Assembly (NCBI GenBank): GCA_964590225.1
Contig: CAZPWS010000032.1
Location: forward strand, 1 to 35,979
Origin: JAEUSG01 sp964590225
GTDB taxonomy: Bacteria; Fibrobacterota; OXYB2-FULL-49-7; JAEUSG01
Reading direction: 5' to 3'
Length of the DNA: 35,979 nucleotides
How positions within the stretch are numbered: the first letter of the stretch is position 1; every line of letters begins with the position of its first letter. A model generated the notes under the pieces. That model worked only from the letters and a program-made list of their open reading frames with translations, did no database searches and was not told the DNA's origin. The translations under genes and the position numbers were made by a program. Positions 8,720 through 18,397 of the stretch are shown in pieces.

Positions 8720-9987
8720 TTTTTATTATCGTACTATTATCGCTCCTAACCGCCTATTTTTATTCTGTTAAAGTTGTCTTCGCAGTAGCGTGGAGAAATG
8801 AGTTTTCTGATCTTTCTCCTAAAAGGGAAGCTGCCGTAAAAAAATGTATAGCGCTTCACGACCATCCCGACGATATAGACTTTACTGTCGAAACCGGCAA
8901 AGCTTTTTCTGCTTCACTGCTTCTGTTAGCCTCTCTTTTTCTTCTTTCGGTATTTAATTTTTTCGCGCCACGCCCCACTTTAGAAGCAGTAATAAAAGTC
9001 ATTACGGTGTTATCCCTAATGGGACTCGCCTTAAAAGTAGTGCCCAAAACGCTTTCCCGTGTTTTCGCCGCGAACCTCATTGCAGTTTATGTTCCGCTCT
9101 ATAATTTCTTCGAAACGCTTTTTTGGCCATTAACGGCGTTGCAAAAAGCGATTAAAAAGGGCCTCTTTTCTCTTCTCGGTTTTGAAGAACGGCTCAGTTT
9201 TCTGACTCAAGCGCAAAGAGAACAGATCCGTGAAGGTGAAGATAAGGAAGGAACCCTTGTAACCGATGAAAAGGACATGATCAATTCAATTTTGGAATTT
9301 AAAGAAACCGAAGTTGGAGAAATAATGGTACCACGAACAGAGGTTGTGGCAGTTGAAGAAGGGGCAACCACAAAAGAAGTTATTTCTATCATCAACGAAA
9401 AAGGCCACAGTCGCCTTCCCGTTTACAGAAAGAGTATCGATGAAGTTATTGGTGTTCTTAATGTAAAGGATCTATACAAAACTATTCAGCCTGAATGTAC
9501 TTCGTTCGGTAACATGTTTAATCTGAAAACTTTTATCCGGCCTGCCTATTTTGTTCCAGAAAACAAAAAAATTAACGAGCTATTTAGGGAGCTTAACACC
9601 GAAAAGGTCCACCTTGCGGTCGTAGTTGACGAGTATGGCGGGGTATGCGGCATTGTTACCATGGAAGATATTCTTGAGGAAATTGTCGGCGAAATCAACG
9701 ATGAATACGACCGTGAAGAGGAAAGATTTCGAAGAATAGACAAACAAACAGTGGAACTTGATCCTAAAATTCCAATCGAAGAGATAAATGAAATACTCGG
9801 AACCACTCTTGACACCGATAACAATGACTACAAAACATTAAGCGGACTTATTATGACCCATTCAGGATCGATTCCTGAAGAAGGACAATCCTTCAGTATT
9901 GAAGGACTTAGAGTTGGCATACAAAAAATGGACGGTCACAGAATTATGAAAGTTCGAATCAAGCGAGAAATGGAAATCCCCCAATAA
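8707..9987 (+). CDS. CorC/HlyC-type CBS-domain membrane protein (CNNM-like)
   Basis: 426 aa with hydrophobic N-terminal segments (about 1-20, 65-85, 90-110 and 120-145, DUF21-like). A CBS-domain pair follows at about 200-320 (including EVGEIMVPRTEVVAV, GHSRLPVYR and VVDEYGGVCGIVTMEDI), then a C-terminal CorC_HlyC domain at about 340-425. The family is linked to Mg2+/Co2+ transport or efflux; old 'hemolysin' labels are not functional evidence. The ATG has AAGGA 8 nt upstream. Placement directly after ybeY is common in many bacteria. Confidence 0.9.
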   Translation: MFWIVFIIVLLSLLTAYFYSVKVVFAVAWRNEFSDLSPKREAAVKKCIALHDHPDDIDFTVETGKAFSASLLLLASLFLLSVFNFFAPRPTLEAVIKVITVLSLMGLALKVVPKTLSRVFAANLIAVYVPLYNFFETLFWPLTALQKAIKKGLFSLLGFEERLSFLTQAQREQIREGEDKEGTLVTDEKDMINSILEFKETEVGEIMVPRTEVVAVEEGATTKEVISIINEKGHSRLPVYRKSIDEVIGVLNVKDLYKTIQPECTSFGNMFNLKTFIRPAYFVPENKKINELFRELNTEKVHLAVVVDEYGGVCGIVTMEDILEEIVGEINDEYDREEERFRRIDKQTVELDPKIPIEEINEILGTTLDTDNNDYKTLSGLIMTHSGSIPEEGQSFSIEGLRVGIQKMDGHRIMKVRIKREMEIPQ

Positions 9988-10833
9988 ATGGAACTACAAA
10001 GGCCGGATACTATTGATGAAGAGGTAATTGCTGCGGCAAGCGGCGACATCGTAAACCGAATAGAGCTTTCCGAAAAACTCGCAAGAGCGCAAGACATTAA
10101 TCAGGGCCACTTTTTCTCTGACATTCTGTTTATGCTTACAAACATAAGGCTCGATGAAAATACCGCAAAGGCAGACTGGCAAAACATACTCACACATAAA
10201 CATTTTATGAGCGAAAAACTGTGCAGAAATGTTGGTATTCGTGTAGCAACATTAGACTACTACACCAACATAACAAGGCAAATGGCAAGTCCCATAATTG
10301 TTGATATGACTGAATATTCTCAAACAGTAAAAGAGTCGATTACGGATCCCCTCACCTTCTGCTACAATAGGCGGTATTTCGATTACACGCTTAGTCATGC
10401 CATTACAAAATCAAAAGAGTCTTCTGCTTCGCTTTCTTTAATGATGGTTGATATCGATTATTTTAAGCACTATAACGATACAAACGGCCATCTGATGGGA
10501 GATTTTGCGCTCATTGAAGTATCGAGAATACTCCATGTTGTCTCGCGAAGAAGCGATATTGTAGCAAGATGGGGCGGAGAGGAATTTGCAATTGTGATGC
10601 CTGAAACTGATATCGAAACTGCATTTGTTGTTGCGGAACGAATCCGTGCAGCAATTGAGGATTTCCGTTTCCCCAACGAGCAGATGCAGCCAGGCAAACG
10701 GCTAACTGTTTCTATCGGTGTAGCAGAATTTAAGGGAGCTGTAATTACCGATAAAAAAGCGCTAATCAATGCTGCGGATGAAGCATTGTATCGCGCAAAA
10801 GAAGAAGGACGCAACTGTGTCAGGTGGAGCTAA
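9988..10833 (+). CDS. Diguanylate cyclase (GGDEF domain)
   Basis: 281 aa. A helical N-terminal region (about 1-110) with no recognised sensor precedes a GGDEF domain (about 120-280). The active-site motif is GGEEF (196-200), preceded by RRSD (187-190) at the spacing of an allosteric I-site. The protein should therefore make cyclic di-GMP from two GTP and be product-inhibited. No membrane segment is seen. The ATG follows the stop codon of the preceding gene with no gap, so it is translated as part of the operon. The input signal is unknown. Confidence 0.92.
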   Translation: MELQRPDTIDEEVIAAASGDIVNRIELSEKLARAQDINQGHFFSDILFMLTNIRLDENTAKADWQNILTHKHFMSEKLCRNVGIRVATLDYYTNITRQMASPIIVDMTEYSQTVKESITDPLTFCYNRRYFDYTLSHAITKSKESSASLSLMMVDIDYFKHYNDTNGHLMGDFALIEVSRILHVVSRRSDIVARWGGEEFAIVMPETDIETAFVVAERIRAAIEDFRFPNEQMQPGKRLTVSIGVAEFKGAVITDKKALINAADEALYRAKEEGRNCVRWS

Positions 10834-11686
10834 TGCACTTTCTATACCAGTAACAGGCAAAACAAAGGTATTGGGTGTGGTTGGCTGGCCTGTTAGCCAC
10901 TCCCGATCACCGGAACTGCATAATCGTGCCATATCAAAGCTTGGGCTCGATTATGTTTATGTGCCATATCCCGTTGAACCCTCAAATATTGCCGATGCTA
11001 TTGCAGCAGTGCGGGCACTTGGTATCGCTGGTATTAATGTTACAATACCGCACAAAGAAGCAGTAATACCTTTTATCGACTCCCTTTCAAAAGAGGCAAG
11101 GCTTATTGGCGCGGTTAACACAATAGTTAACAAAAAGGGTAAGCTTCACGGACACACAACCGACCCCGAAGGAATTATGGGTGCTTTGCGGCGGGCCAGT
11201 TATTCGATTAAAGGCAAAGATGTTGTGATACTCGGGGCAGGAGGAGCGGCGCGAACTGCTGTTTTTACCGCGCTATTAAATGGTGCAAAAAAAATTACGA
11301 TAATTGCGAGAAATGGAATAAAGGCTAAAAAACTTGCAGATGAGGTACACAAAAAGTTTAAAAGAGCAAAAATACATATAAGTGATAACAGTAATGAGTC
11401 AATCATAAAAGCCTCTTTGCTCATTAACGCAACCCCCATTGGTATGACCACTCTTTCCAACAAAATCCCCATCGATCCATCTATACTTCATGAAGGGCTT
11501 ACCGTCTTTGATATGGTATATAATCCACACGACACCATGCTTCTAAAGGCGGCTGCCATGGCAGGAGCTAAGTGTATCCATGGAATTGACATGCTGATTT
11601 TTCAAGGAATGCAATCATTCATGATGTGGACCGGCCGAAAAGTTACTTATGATATTTTCCGGCCGGAAAAGGGGTATAGTTTGTGA
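10817..11686 (+). CDS. aroE: Shikimate dehydrogenase (NADP+)
   Basis: 289 aa. It reduces 3-dehydroshikimate to shikimate in the chorismate pathway. Shikimate-binding SHSRSPELHN, catalytic-Lys segment NVTIPHKEAV, GHTTDPEG and the dinucleotide loop GAGGAART are all present. The best start is GTG 10817, with AAGGA 7 nt upstream; this overlaps the diguanylate cyclase gene by 17 nt. Earlier in-frame ATGs at 10769 and 10778 lie deep in that gene and would add an unrelated tail. The stop codon overlaps the lptB start (GTGA). Confidence 0.93.
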   Translation: MSGGANALSIPVTGKTKVLGVVGWPVSHSRSPELHNRAISKLGLDYVYVPYPVEPSNIADAIAAVRALGIAGINVTIPHKEAVIPFIDSLSKEARLIGAVNTIVNKKGKLHGHTTDPEGIMGALRRASYSIKGKDVVILGAGGAARTAVFTALLNGAKKITIIARNGIKAKKLADEVHKKFKRAKIHISDNSNESIIKASLLINATPIGMTTLSNKIPIDPSILHEGLTVFDMVYNPHDTMLLKAAAMAGAKCIHGIDMLIFQGMQSFMMWTGRKVTYDIFRPEKGYSL

Positions 11687-12408
11687 ACGAAATTAGAGCT
11701 GTAAATCTCATAAAAACATACGCAAAGAGAAATGTAGTTGATGGTGTAACTGTATCTGTAAAAAAGGGCATGATTACAGGCCTTCTCGGGCCAAATGGTG
11801 CCGGGAAAACAACAACATTTTATATGATTGTGGGACTTATAAGTCCCGATAGTGGAAAGATTTTCGCAGACGATACGAATATAACAACTGAACCCATGTT
11901 CAAAAGAGCGCGGATAGGACTTGGATATTTACCGCAGGAAGCTTCTATTTTCCGCAAGCTCACTGTTGAGGAAAATCTCCTTGCCGTTCTTGAAACCATG
12001 AAAATAACAAAAAAAGAACGAAAAGAACGCCTCGAAACACTTCTTTCTGACTTTGGCATCACTCACATCAGAAGGAATATCGCCTATACTCTTTCTGGAG
12101 GGGAGCGGAGAAGAGCGGAAATGGCTCGGGCAATCGCAACAAATCCAGATTTTCTTCTTCTCGACGAACCTTTTGCAGGCGTCGATCCAATAGCAGTAGA
12201 AGATATACAATCGGTAGTAACAACTCTCCGGACAAAGGGTATTGGAATACTTATTACTGATCATAATGTACGCGATACACTAAGGATAACTGACAGAGCT
12301 TATATTATTAATCGTGGGCGCATACTTACTGAGGGCACATCACAGGAATTGGTAAACGATCCCACCGCGAGAAAGATATATTTGGGTTCAAACTTTAAAT
12401 TGGATTAA
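11683..12408 (+). CDS. lptB: Lipopolysaccharide-export ABC transporter ATPase LptB
   Basis: 241 aa ABC ATPase. Walker A is GPNGAGKTT, the signature is LSGGERRR, Walker B is FLLLDEPFAGVDP, followed by the H-loop region TDHNVRDTL. LptB powers LPS extraction from the inner membrane with LptF/LptG, which are not in this window. The gene order lptB-rpoN is widely conserved in Gram-negative bacteria and supports the assignment over a generic ABC ATPase. It starts at a GTG overlapping the aroE stop. Confidence 0.93.
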   Translation: MNEIRAVNLIKTYAKRNVVDGVTVSVKKGMITGLLGPNGAGKTTTFYMIVGLISPDSGKIFADDTNITTEPMFKRARIGLGYLPQEASIFRKLTVEENLLAVLETMKITKKERKERLETLLSDFGITHIRRNIAYTLSGGERRRAEMARAIATNPDFLLLDEPFAGVDPIAVEDIQSVVTTLRTKGIGILITDHNVRDTLRITDRAYIINRGRILTEGTSQELVNDPTARKIYLGSNFKLD

Positions 12409-12409
12409 T

Positions 12410-13888
12410 ATGGGCGGACTTTCATTAGAAACATCACTGCGACTTGGTCAGACACTTTCACCACAAATGATTCAGTCGCTTAAGCTGTTGCAGTATTCAA
12501 ACCTACAGCTTGAGCAGGTGCTAAAAAAAGAGCTGCAGGAAAACCCGATCCTTGAAGAGGCACCCGAAACAGAAGATAACGAGGAACAGAAGGATATTAT
12601 CGACAAAGAAGATGGCGTTGATACAGGAGAGGAATCCTCCACCAACGACGATGACGGCGAAAAAATTGACGAAGCGGATACTGCCCCAGAAGAAAAGAAA
12701 ATTGAAGAGCTTGAGTGGGACGATTACGAATATGAGTCATATACCCCTCCTGTTGGTAGAGGTTCGGACGGCGACGAAGAAAAAATCGATCTTTACGAAA
12801 GAGTAAATCTCACGAGCGAATCACTTGAAGAACATCTTTTAAAGCAACTTCGAGAAAAGAAACTTTCAGAAAGTCACATATCCATAGCTGAATCAATTAT
12901 TGGCAGTATCGATGAGTCCGGCTATCTCTCTGTACCTATTTCAGAAATTGCCGTTAAGCATTCGGTACCAGAAAAAGAGATTGAAGAGGTACGCCACCAT
13001 ATCCTCTATTCCGACCCTATAGGAATAGGTTCAAAGGATTTGCGTGAATGTCTTCTTGTACAGATATGGGCAAAGGGATTGTCGGGTTCACTTATGGCTC
13101 TTATACTTGAGAAACATTACGACCTTCTGAAAAAATACCAGCTGCAAGAGATAGCGAAACAGACCGGTCACCCAATAAACGATGTCCAAAGTGCTGTGCG
13201 CGACATTGGTAAGTTAGAGCCGCACCCAGGGACGCTTGTAAGCGAGACGAAGTCGGCAACTATTATACCAGACTTAATTGTCAACAAGCTCGACAATGGC
13301 GAGTTTCAGGTAATACTCAATGACGGTTATGTTCCAACTATCAGAGTTAGCCGTGAATATATTGATATGCTCAAAGGTGACCGCAAAAAATCAAGTGAAG
13401 TGCGGAAATATGTCTCGGAAAAACTTAACGCAGCAAACTGGCTGTTACGGGCTATTGAGCAACGCAAAGTGACCATGACCCGCGTAATGACAGCAATTGT
13501 CCAAAAACAGCGGGAGTGGTTTGAAAAAGGGCCGCCAAACCTCAAACCTTTACGATTACAGGAAGTGGCAGACGAAATCGGTATGCACATTTCTACCGTA
13601 TGCCGCGTAAGCAACGATAAATTTGTCCAGACCCCATACGGCGTATATGAACTTAAACAGTTTTTCAGTTCTGGCGTGGAGCAGGAAGATGGCTCTGAGG
13701 TTTCAACGGAGAAAGCACGCGACTTATTAAAGGAGCTTGTTGACGGAGAATCAAAAACGAAACCCCTAAGTGATCAGCAGCTCGTAGAACTCATGAAGGA
13801 AAAGGGAATAGAAGTAGCGCGAAGAACTGTCTCGAAATACAGAGAACAACTTGGCATTCTACCAGCACGACTACGGCGGGTATTTTAA
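12410..13888 (+). CDS. rpoN: RNA polymerase sigma-54 factor
   Basis: 492 aa. The Q/L-rich region I (about 1-50) binds activators and the -12 element. It is followed by a very acidic region II (about 51-120, runs of D/E), the core-binding domain, and the DNA-binding C-terminus with the RpoN box ARRTVSKYR (about 470-478). Sigma-54 needs AAA+ activators and reads -24/-12 promoters. The start lies one base after the lptB stop. Confidence 0.96.
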   Translation: MGGLSLETSLRLGQTLSPQMIQSLKLLQYSNLQLEQVLKKELQENPILEEAPETEDNEEQKDIIDKEDGVDTGEESSTNDDDGEKIDEADTAPEEKKIEELEWDDYEYESYTPPVGRGSDGDEEKIDLYERVNLTSESLEEHLLKQLREKKLSESHISIAESIIGSIDESGYLSVPISEIAVKHSVPEKEIEEVRHHILYSDPIGIGSKDLRECLLVQIWAKGLSGSLMALILEKHYDLLKKYQLQEIAKQTGHPINDVQSAVRDIGKLEPHPGTLVSETKSATIIPDLIVNKLDNGEFQVILNDGYVPTIRVSREYIDMLKGDRKKSSEVRKYVSEKLNAANWLLRAIEQRKVTMTRVMTAIVQKQREWFEKGPPNLKPLRLQEVADEIGMHISTVCRVSNDKFVQTPYGVYELKQFFSSGVEQEDGSEVSTEKARDLLKELVDGESKTKPLSDQQLVELMKEKGIEVARRTVSKYREQLGILPARLRRVF

Positions 13889-13908
13889 CTTTTTTGGAGG
13901 TTTTAAGA

Positions 13909-15258
13909 ATGGTATCGTTCGAGAAATTATTACAACCGGAACAGGGCGAAAAAATTGAGTTTAAAAACGGCTCACTTGTAGTACCGGACAGACCTATTAT
14001 TCCGTTTATCATGGGCGATGGAATGGGACCTGACATTTGGCATCCAACAAGGAAAGTTGTTGACGCAGCAGTAACAAAAACCTATAGTGGAAAGCGGTCT
14101 ATCGAGTGGTTCAGGATATATGCAGGGCTTGATGCCATGCAGCTTTATGGTAAAGATACCGTTCTGCCGAACGATACCATTAACGCCATTAAAGAGTATC
14201 TTGTGGCTATTAAAGGACCACTTACAACACCAGTAGGTGGCTTTGATTTTGTATGTATGTCATGTGCGGCAGAAATGAACGGGACAGATGGTGATAGACC
14301 GGAAAAATGTCCCAAATGTGGAAGCGTGTGGATTACAAAAAGATTTAGATCCATGAATGTGGGATTACGGCAGGTACTCGATCTATACGCATGCGTTCGC
14401 CCCGTCAAGTGGATACCAGGCGTTCCAAGTCCTGTAAAAGAGCCGCAAAACCTTGATGTTGTAATTTTCCGCGAAAACACGGAGGATGTTTATGCAGGTA
14501 TTGAGTTCCGCGAGGGCGAAGCTACAACAATGGAAATAATCAATCTTATAAGCACCAAAATTAACAAGCAGATTCGTCCCGACAGTGGCATTGGTATAAA
14601 ACCCATGAGCAAAACTGGATCTCAGCGCCTTGTTGAAAAAGCAATACGATTTGCTATTGAGCAGAAAAAGAAGGTTGTTACTCTTGTTCACAAGGGTAAT
14701 ATCATGAAGTTTACAGAAGGCGCCTTTAGAGATTGGGGCTACGAAGTAGCCAAAGAAAAGTTCAAAGATTCAGTTATTACTGAAAAAGAGCTATGGGAAA
14801 ACCATGGCGGCAAAATGCCTGCCGGAAAGATACTCATAAACGACCGCATCGCGGACTCGATTTTTCAACAGGTGCTTCTCCGCCCCAGCGAATACAGCGT
14901 TCTTGCAACGCCAAATCTCAACGGCGACTACCTCTCCGATGCCTGCGCTGCTCAGGTTGGCGGGCTTGGCATGGCTCCAGGTTCAAACATCGGTGAAGCC
15001 ATTGGGCTATTCGAAGCCACGCACGGAACAGCCCCAAAGTACACTGGACTTGACAAAGTAAATCCAGGCTCTCTCATGCTTTCTGCTGTTCTTATGCTCC
15101 AATATATGCGCTGGAACGAAGCGGCTGCCCTGATTGAAAAAGGGCTTGAAGGAGCAGTACGGCAAAAACGGGTCACCTACGACCTTGAGCGACAGATGGA
15201 AGGCGCAAAAGTTTTAAAAACAAGCGAATTCGGTTCTGCTGTCATAGAGAATATGTAA
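13909..15258 (+). CDS. icd: Isocitrate dehydrogenase (NADP-type) with zinc-ribbon-like insertion
   Basis: 449 aa from ATG 13909, chosen because GGAGG lies 8-9 nt upstream; the frame also opens at TTG 13894. It decarboxylates isocitrate to 2-oxoglutarate. Core family segments are clear: IKGPLTTPVGG, RSMNVGLRQVLDLYACVRPV, IFRENTEDVYAGIEF and NLNGDYLSDACAAQVGGLG. Between PVGG and RSMNV, where other family members have only a Gly-Ile-type link, there are about 35 extra residues (112-146) with two CxxC pairs, C116/C119 and C134/C137, like a zinc ribbon. The substrate-binding Ser, Asn and Arg of RSMNVGLR remain. The insertion is in frame, so it is not an assembly scar. Confidence 0.93.
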   Translation: MVSFEKLLQPEQGEKIEFKNGSLVVPDRPIIPFIMGDGMGPDIWHPTRKVVDAAVTKTYSGKRSIEWFRIYAGLDAMQLYGKDTVLPNDTINAIKEYLVAIKGPLTTPVGGFDFVCMSCAAEMNGTDGDRPEKCPKCGSVWITKRFRSMNVGLRQVLDLYACVRPVKWIPGVPSPVKEPQNLDVVIFRENTEDVYAGIEFREGEATTMEIINLISTKINKQIRPDSGIGIKPMSKTGSQRLVEKAIRFAIEQKKKVVTLVHKGNIMKFTEGAFRDWGYEVAKEKFKDSVITEKELWENHGGKMPAGKILINDRIADSIFQQVLLRPSEYSVLATPNLNGDYLSDACAAQVGGLGMAPGSNIGEAIGLFEATHGTAPKYTGLDKVNPGSLMLSAVLMLQYMRWNEAAALIEKGLEGAVRQKRVTYDLERQMEGAKVLKTSEFGSAVIENM

Positions 15259-15260
15259 AT

Positions 15261-16541
15261 ATGCAATTGACAAACCCAAAAGGCACTCGCGACTTTTATC
15301 CATCGGATATGGCGGTGCAGAATCTTCTTTTTAATAGCTGGCGTAAAGCCGCAGTAACATATGGATTCGAGGAATATGAAGGCCCTACATTTGAACATCT
15401 TGATCTTTTTACAAAAAAATCAGGAAATGAAATAGTAAAACAACTATACAACTTCAAAGACAAATCCGACCGCGAACTCGCCTTACGCCCCGAAATTACC
15501 CCTACCTTGGCCCGTATGGTTGCATTAAAGGGCAGGGAACTTAAAAAGCCGTTAAAATGGTTCTCCATACCACGACTATTCCGTTACGAACGGATGCAAA
15601 AGGGGCGCTTGCGGGAATTTTTTCAGTACAACCTTGATATTATTGGTGAGCCCTCGATATTAGCAGAAGCTGAAATTACGGCTGCAGCCGTTGCGGTTCT
15701 TGAGTCATTTGGTATTAAGCGCGAAGAATTCCGTGTCCGCGTCAATTCACGGCGACTAATGAAGGCGCTTCTTATTTCTCTTGGCATTACCGAAGAGCGG
15801 CTCGATGCAGCTTATGGAGTATTAGACAGAAGAGCCAAGGTTACACCCGAAGAACTTACTTCTTTGTATAATCTTTGCGGTTTTTCTGAAGAAGAACGGC
15901 TATCAATCGAATCTATTTTCACCTCTACAACTCTTGCTACCATTCTAAACAAAGGGAATAGTAGCGAAGAAGTGCTTGCAGCAGCCAATGAACTCAATCG
16001 CTTTTTTACAACCATGGACGCATATGGAATTGCCGATGCAGTTGTATATGACAGCTCAATTGTTCGGGGACTTGCCTATTATACCGGCATTGTATTTGAG
16101 ATACACGATACCGCAGGCAAATACAGGGCGATTGCCGGAGGCGGAAGGTACGATAACCTAATCTCCCTGTTTGGCGGCGAGGCAACACCAGCCGTTGGTT
16201 TTGGCATGGGGGACGCAGTAATAACAGAATACCTTCGAGATACGGGCAGGCTTACAGACTACAAAAAAGAGGTTGATGTATTCATAGTTTCATTCGAAAA
16301 AGAGTGCGAAGCCATCTTGATTTCTGTTGCAACTAGTCTGCGAAAAAGAGGTCTTTCGGTAGAGTTTCCCTTGAAGACACTAAGTGTAAAAAAGCAGATG
16401 GAATGCGCTCAAAATGCCAAGTTTGTCCTATTCACGGGCGGCGAAGAATGGAACCGAGGAGAAGTAAAAATTAAAAACATGAAAACTGGAAATGAAGTCT
16501 GCATAGGAAAAAACGAGCTTACGACTTTTAATTTCGCATGA
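15261..16541 (+). CDS. hisS: Histidyl-tRNA synthetase
   Basis: 426 aa class II aminoacyl-tRNA synthetase charging tRNA-His. The N-terminus NPKGTRDFYP, motif 2 region FRYERMQKGRLREFFQYN, histidine-binding GLAYYTGIVFE, motif 3-region GGGRYDNL with GFGMG, and a C-terminal anticodon-binding domain are all present. It starts two bases after the icd stop and is the last gene of the run. Confidence 0.96.
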   Translation: MQLTNPKGTRDFYPSDMAVQNLLFNSWRKAAVTYGFEEYEGPTFEHLDLFTKKSGNEIVKQLYNFKDKSDRELALRPEITPTLARMVALKGRELKKPLKWFSIPRLFRYERMQKGRLREFFQYNLDIIGEPSILAEAEITAAAVAVLESFGIKREEFRVRVNSRRLMKALLISLGITEERLDAAYGVLDRRAKVTPEELTSLYNLCGFSEEERLSIESIFTSTTLATILNKGNSSEEVLAAANELNRFFTTMDAYGIADAVVYDSSIVRGLAYYTGIVFEIHDTAGKYRAIAGGGRYDNLISLFGGEATPAVGFGMGDAVITEYLRDTGRLTDYKKEVDVFIVSFEKECEAILISVATSLRKRGLSVEFPLKTLSVKKQMECAQNAKFVLFTGGEEWNRGEVKIKNMKTGNEVCIGKNELTTFNFA

Positions 16542-16557
16542 TCTGTTATGAAAATCA

Positions 16558-16595
16558 GAAATCCACCATAGGGTAACCCCCATAGTGGATTTTTG
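16558..16595. terminator. Hairpin terminator between hisS and the hydrogenase operon
   Basis: An imperfect stem pairs AAATCCACCATAGGG with CCCCATAGTGGATTT (two mismatches, short loop) and is followed by TTTTTGTT on the plus strand. It lies 17 nt after hisS. The preceding A-run lets it also work on the minus strand, where the convergent hydrogenase operon ends at 16616. Confidence 0.75.
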
Positions 16596-16615
16596 TTAAA
16601 TAAATCGTTACAATT

Positions 16616-18397
16616 CTACACTTTTCGGGCAGTATATTTGGTATGCAAAAGTTTATGGCTTTTGTGGCCGCATGGACCTTCTGTAAAAAATTCTTCGTAG
16701 AGCTTTTTAACATCAGGGTTTTCATGCGATTTCCGGAGCTTCTTACCTTCATCTTCCTTATATATTGCCTTTATTCTGGCCTCTCTCTTTTCATCAGTTG
16801 TATAGCGAGGCTGACCTCCGCCACCAATACAGCCGCCAGGACAAGTCATAACCTCAATAAAGTGGTATGGGGACTTACCCTCCTTAACCTGCGAAACCAG
16901 CTGATCGGCATTTTGCAAAGTATGCGCAACCGCTACCTTTAAATCAACTCCCTCAAGAAAAGACCACTCCGGTTTAGTTCCGGTAATCTTGAGATTCGCT
17001 TCTTTAATGCCCTGTAAGCCGACCAATGGCTGAATATGGAGATTTTCAACAGGCAATTCCTTACCAGTTACGATTTCATAAGCTGTGCGGACAGCCGCCT
17101 CCATAACTCCGCCGGTATTTGCAAATATGTCCGCAGCTCCGGTTGAAGTGCCAAGCGGCGAATCGAATTCGCCGTTCTCAAGCAGGTTAAAATTAATTCC
17201 GGCGGACTTGATCATCCTGCCAAGCTCCCGCGTTGTAAGCACAAAATCAACATCTTTAACCCCGCTATCAACCATTTCCGGCCGGTCTGCTTCGAATTTT
17301 TTGGCAGTACACGGCATAACAGAGACGACGATTATATCTTCTGCCTTCTTGCCTATTTTTTGGGCATAGAATGTTTTAGCTATCGCGCCAAACATCTGCT
17401 GAGGAGACTTGCATGTTGACAGGTTGTCTAATAGATCAGGATAATAATGTTCCATGAATTTTATCCAGCCAGGTGAGCAGCTAGAGAACTGTGGAAGGGC
17501 AACTTTTTGCTTGTCAACAAGTGCTTTTTTAAGGCGAAGCAGGAGTTCTGTGCCCTCTTCAAGAATTGTGAGGTCAGCCGTAAAGTTAGTATCAAACACG
17601 GCATCAAAGCCCATATTCTTAAGAGCCGTTACCATTTTTCCTGTTACAAGGGTTCCGGGTTCGTAATCAAAGCATTCACCAAGAGCTGCTCTGATTGCAG
17701 GAGCGGTTTGAACAACAACAAACTTTGATTTGTCCTCTATTGCAGCCCACACCTTGTCCTCATGGCTTCGTTCGATAATGGCGCCAACGGGACAAACTGC
17801 GGCGCACTGTCCACACTGTACACAGGGCACATCATCGAGTTTAAGAGCGAACGCAGGACCAATAAGGGTTTCATAGCCCCTATTTTGTGGAAAAAGGGCG
17901 CTAACTTTCTGAATCTGATTGCACACCGTTACACAGCGGCGGCATTTTATGCACTTGCCGGAGTCACGGATAAGCGCAGGTGAACTATCGTCTATCTCAA
18001 CTGCTGGTTTTTCTCCCTCAAAACGGTTTGTTCTTATTCCAAGTTCATTTGCAAGGGCTTTAAGTTCGCAGTCTTCGCTTCTATCGCACAGTTGACAATC
18101 GCCATTATGCTCGCTTAAAAGCAATTCCACTACAAGTTTTCTTGCCTCTCTTACTCTTTTGCTGTTTGTATGAATCTTCATTCCATCAACTACTGGAGTT
18201 GAACAGGAGGCAACCAGATTCCGTGCTCCTTCCACTTCTACTATGCACACGCGGCAGGCTCCAAGCGGCTCCTTGCCGGCAAGGTAACAGAGAGTTGGAA
18301 TTTCAATCCCCGCTTTTCTCGCAGCTTCAAGAACCATTATGCCATTTGGCACTTCAATAGACTGCTGGTTTATTGTTATTGTAGCCATATTATTCAT
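16616..18397 (-). CDS. hydA: [FeFe]-hydrogenase catalytic subunit HydA, first set
   Basis: 593 aa, the length of multi-cluster HydA of trimeric NAD(P)-linked hydrogenases. The N-terminal [2Fe-2S] ligands are C37, C48, C51 and C65. The His-Cys3 cluster is H97, C101, C104 and C110. Two [4Fe-4S] motifs follow at about 149-159 and 192-202. In the H-domain, L1 reads SSCSPGW (305-311), L2 MPCTAKK (361-367) and L3 EVMTCPGGCIGGG (from about 515). L1 is normally TSCCPxW; the second Cys, a ligand of the H-cluster cubane in characterised enzymes, is Ser (codon TCA). The L2 and L3 cysteines are intact. The gene overlaps the end of hydB; ATG 18388 is an alternative start. Confidence 0.93.
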   Translation of the reverse strand: MNNMATITINQQSIEVPNGIMVLEAARKAGIEIPTLCYLAGKEPLGACRVCIVEVEGARNLVASCSTPVVDGMKIHTNSKRVREARKLVVELLLSEHNGDCQLCDRSEDCELKALANELGIRTNRFEGEKPAVEIDDSSPALIRDSGKCIKCRRCVTVCNQIQKVSALFPQNRGYETLIGPAFALKLDDVPCVQCGQCAAVCPVGAIIERSHEDKVWAAIEDKSKFVVVQTAPAIRAALGECFDYEPGTLVTGKMVTALKNMGFDAVFDTNFTADLTILEEGTELLLRLKKALVDKQKVALPQFSSCSPGWIKFMEHYYPDLLDNLSTCKSPQQMFGAIAKTFYAQKIGKKAEDIIVVSVMPCTAKKFEADRPEMVDSGVKDVDFVLTTRELGRMIKSAGINFNLLENGEFDSPLGTSTGAADIFANTGGVMEAAVRTAYEIVTGKELPVENLHIQPLVGLQGIKEANLKITGTKPEWSFLEGVDLKVAVAHTLQNADQLVSQVKEGKSPYHFIEVMTCPGGCIGGGGQPRYTTDEKREARIKAIYKEDEGKKLRKSHENPDVKKLYEEFFTEGPCGHKSHKLLHTKYTARKV

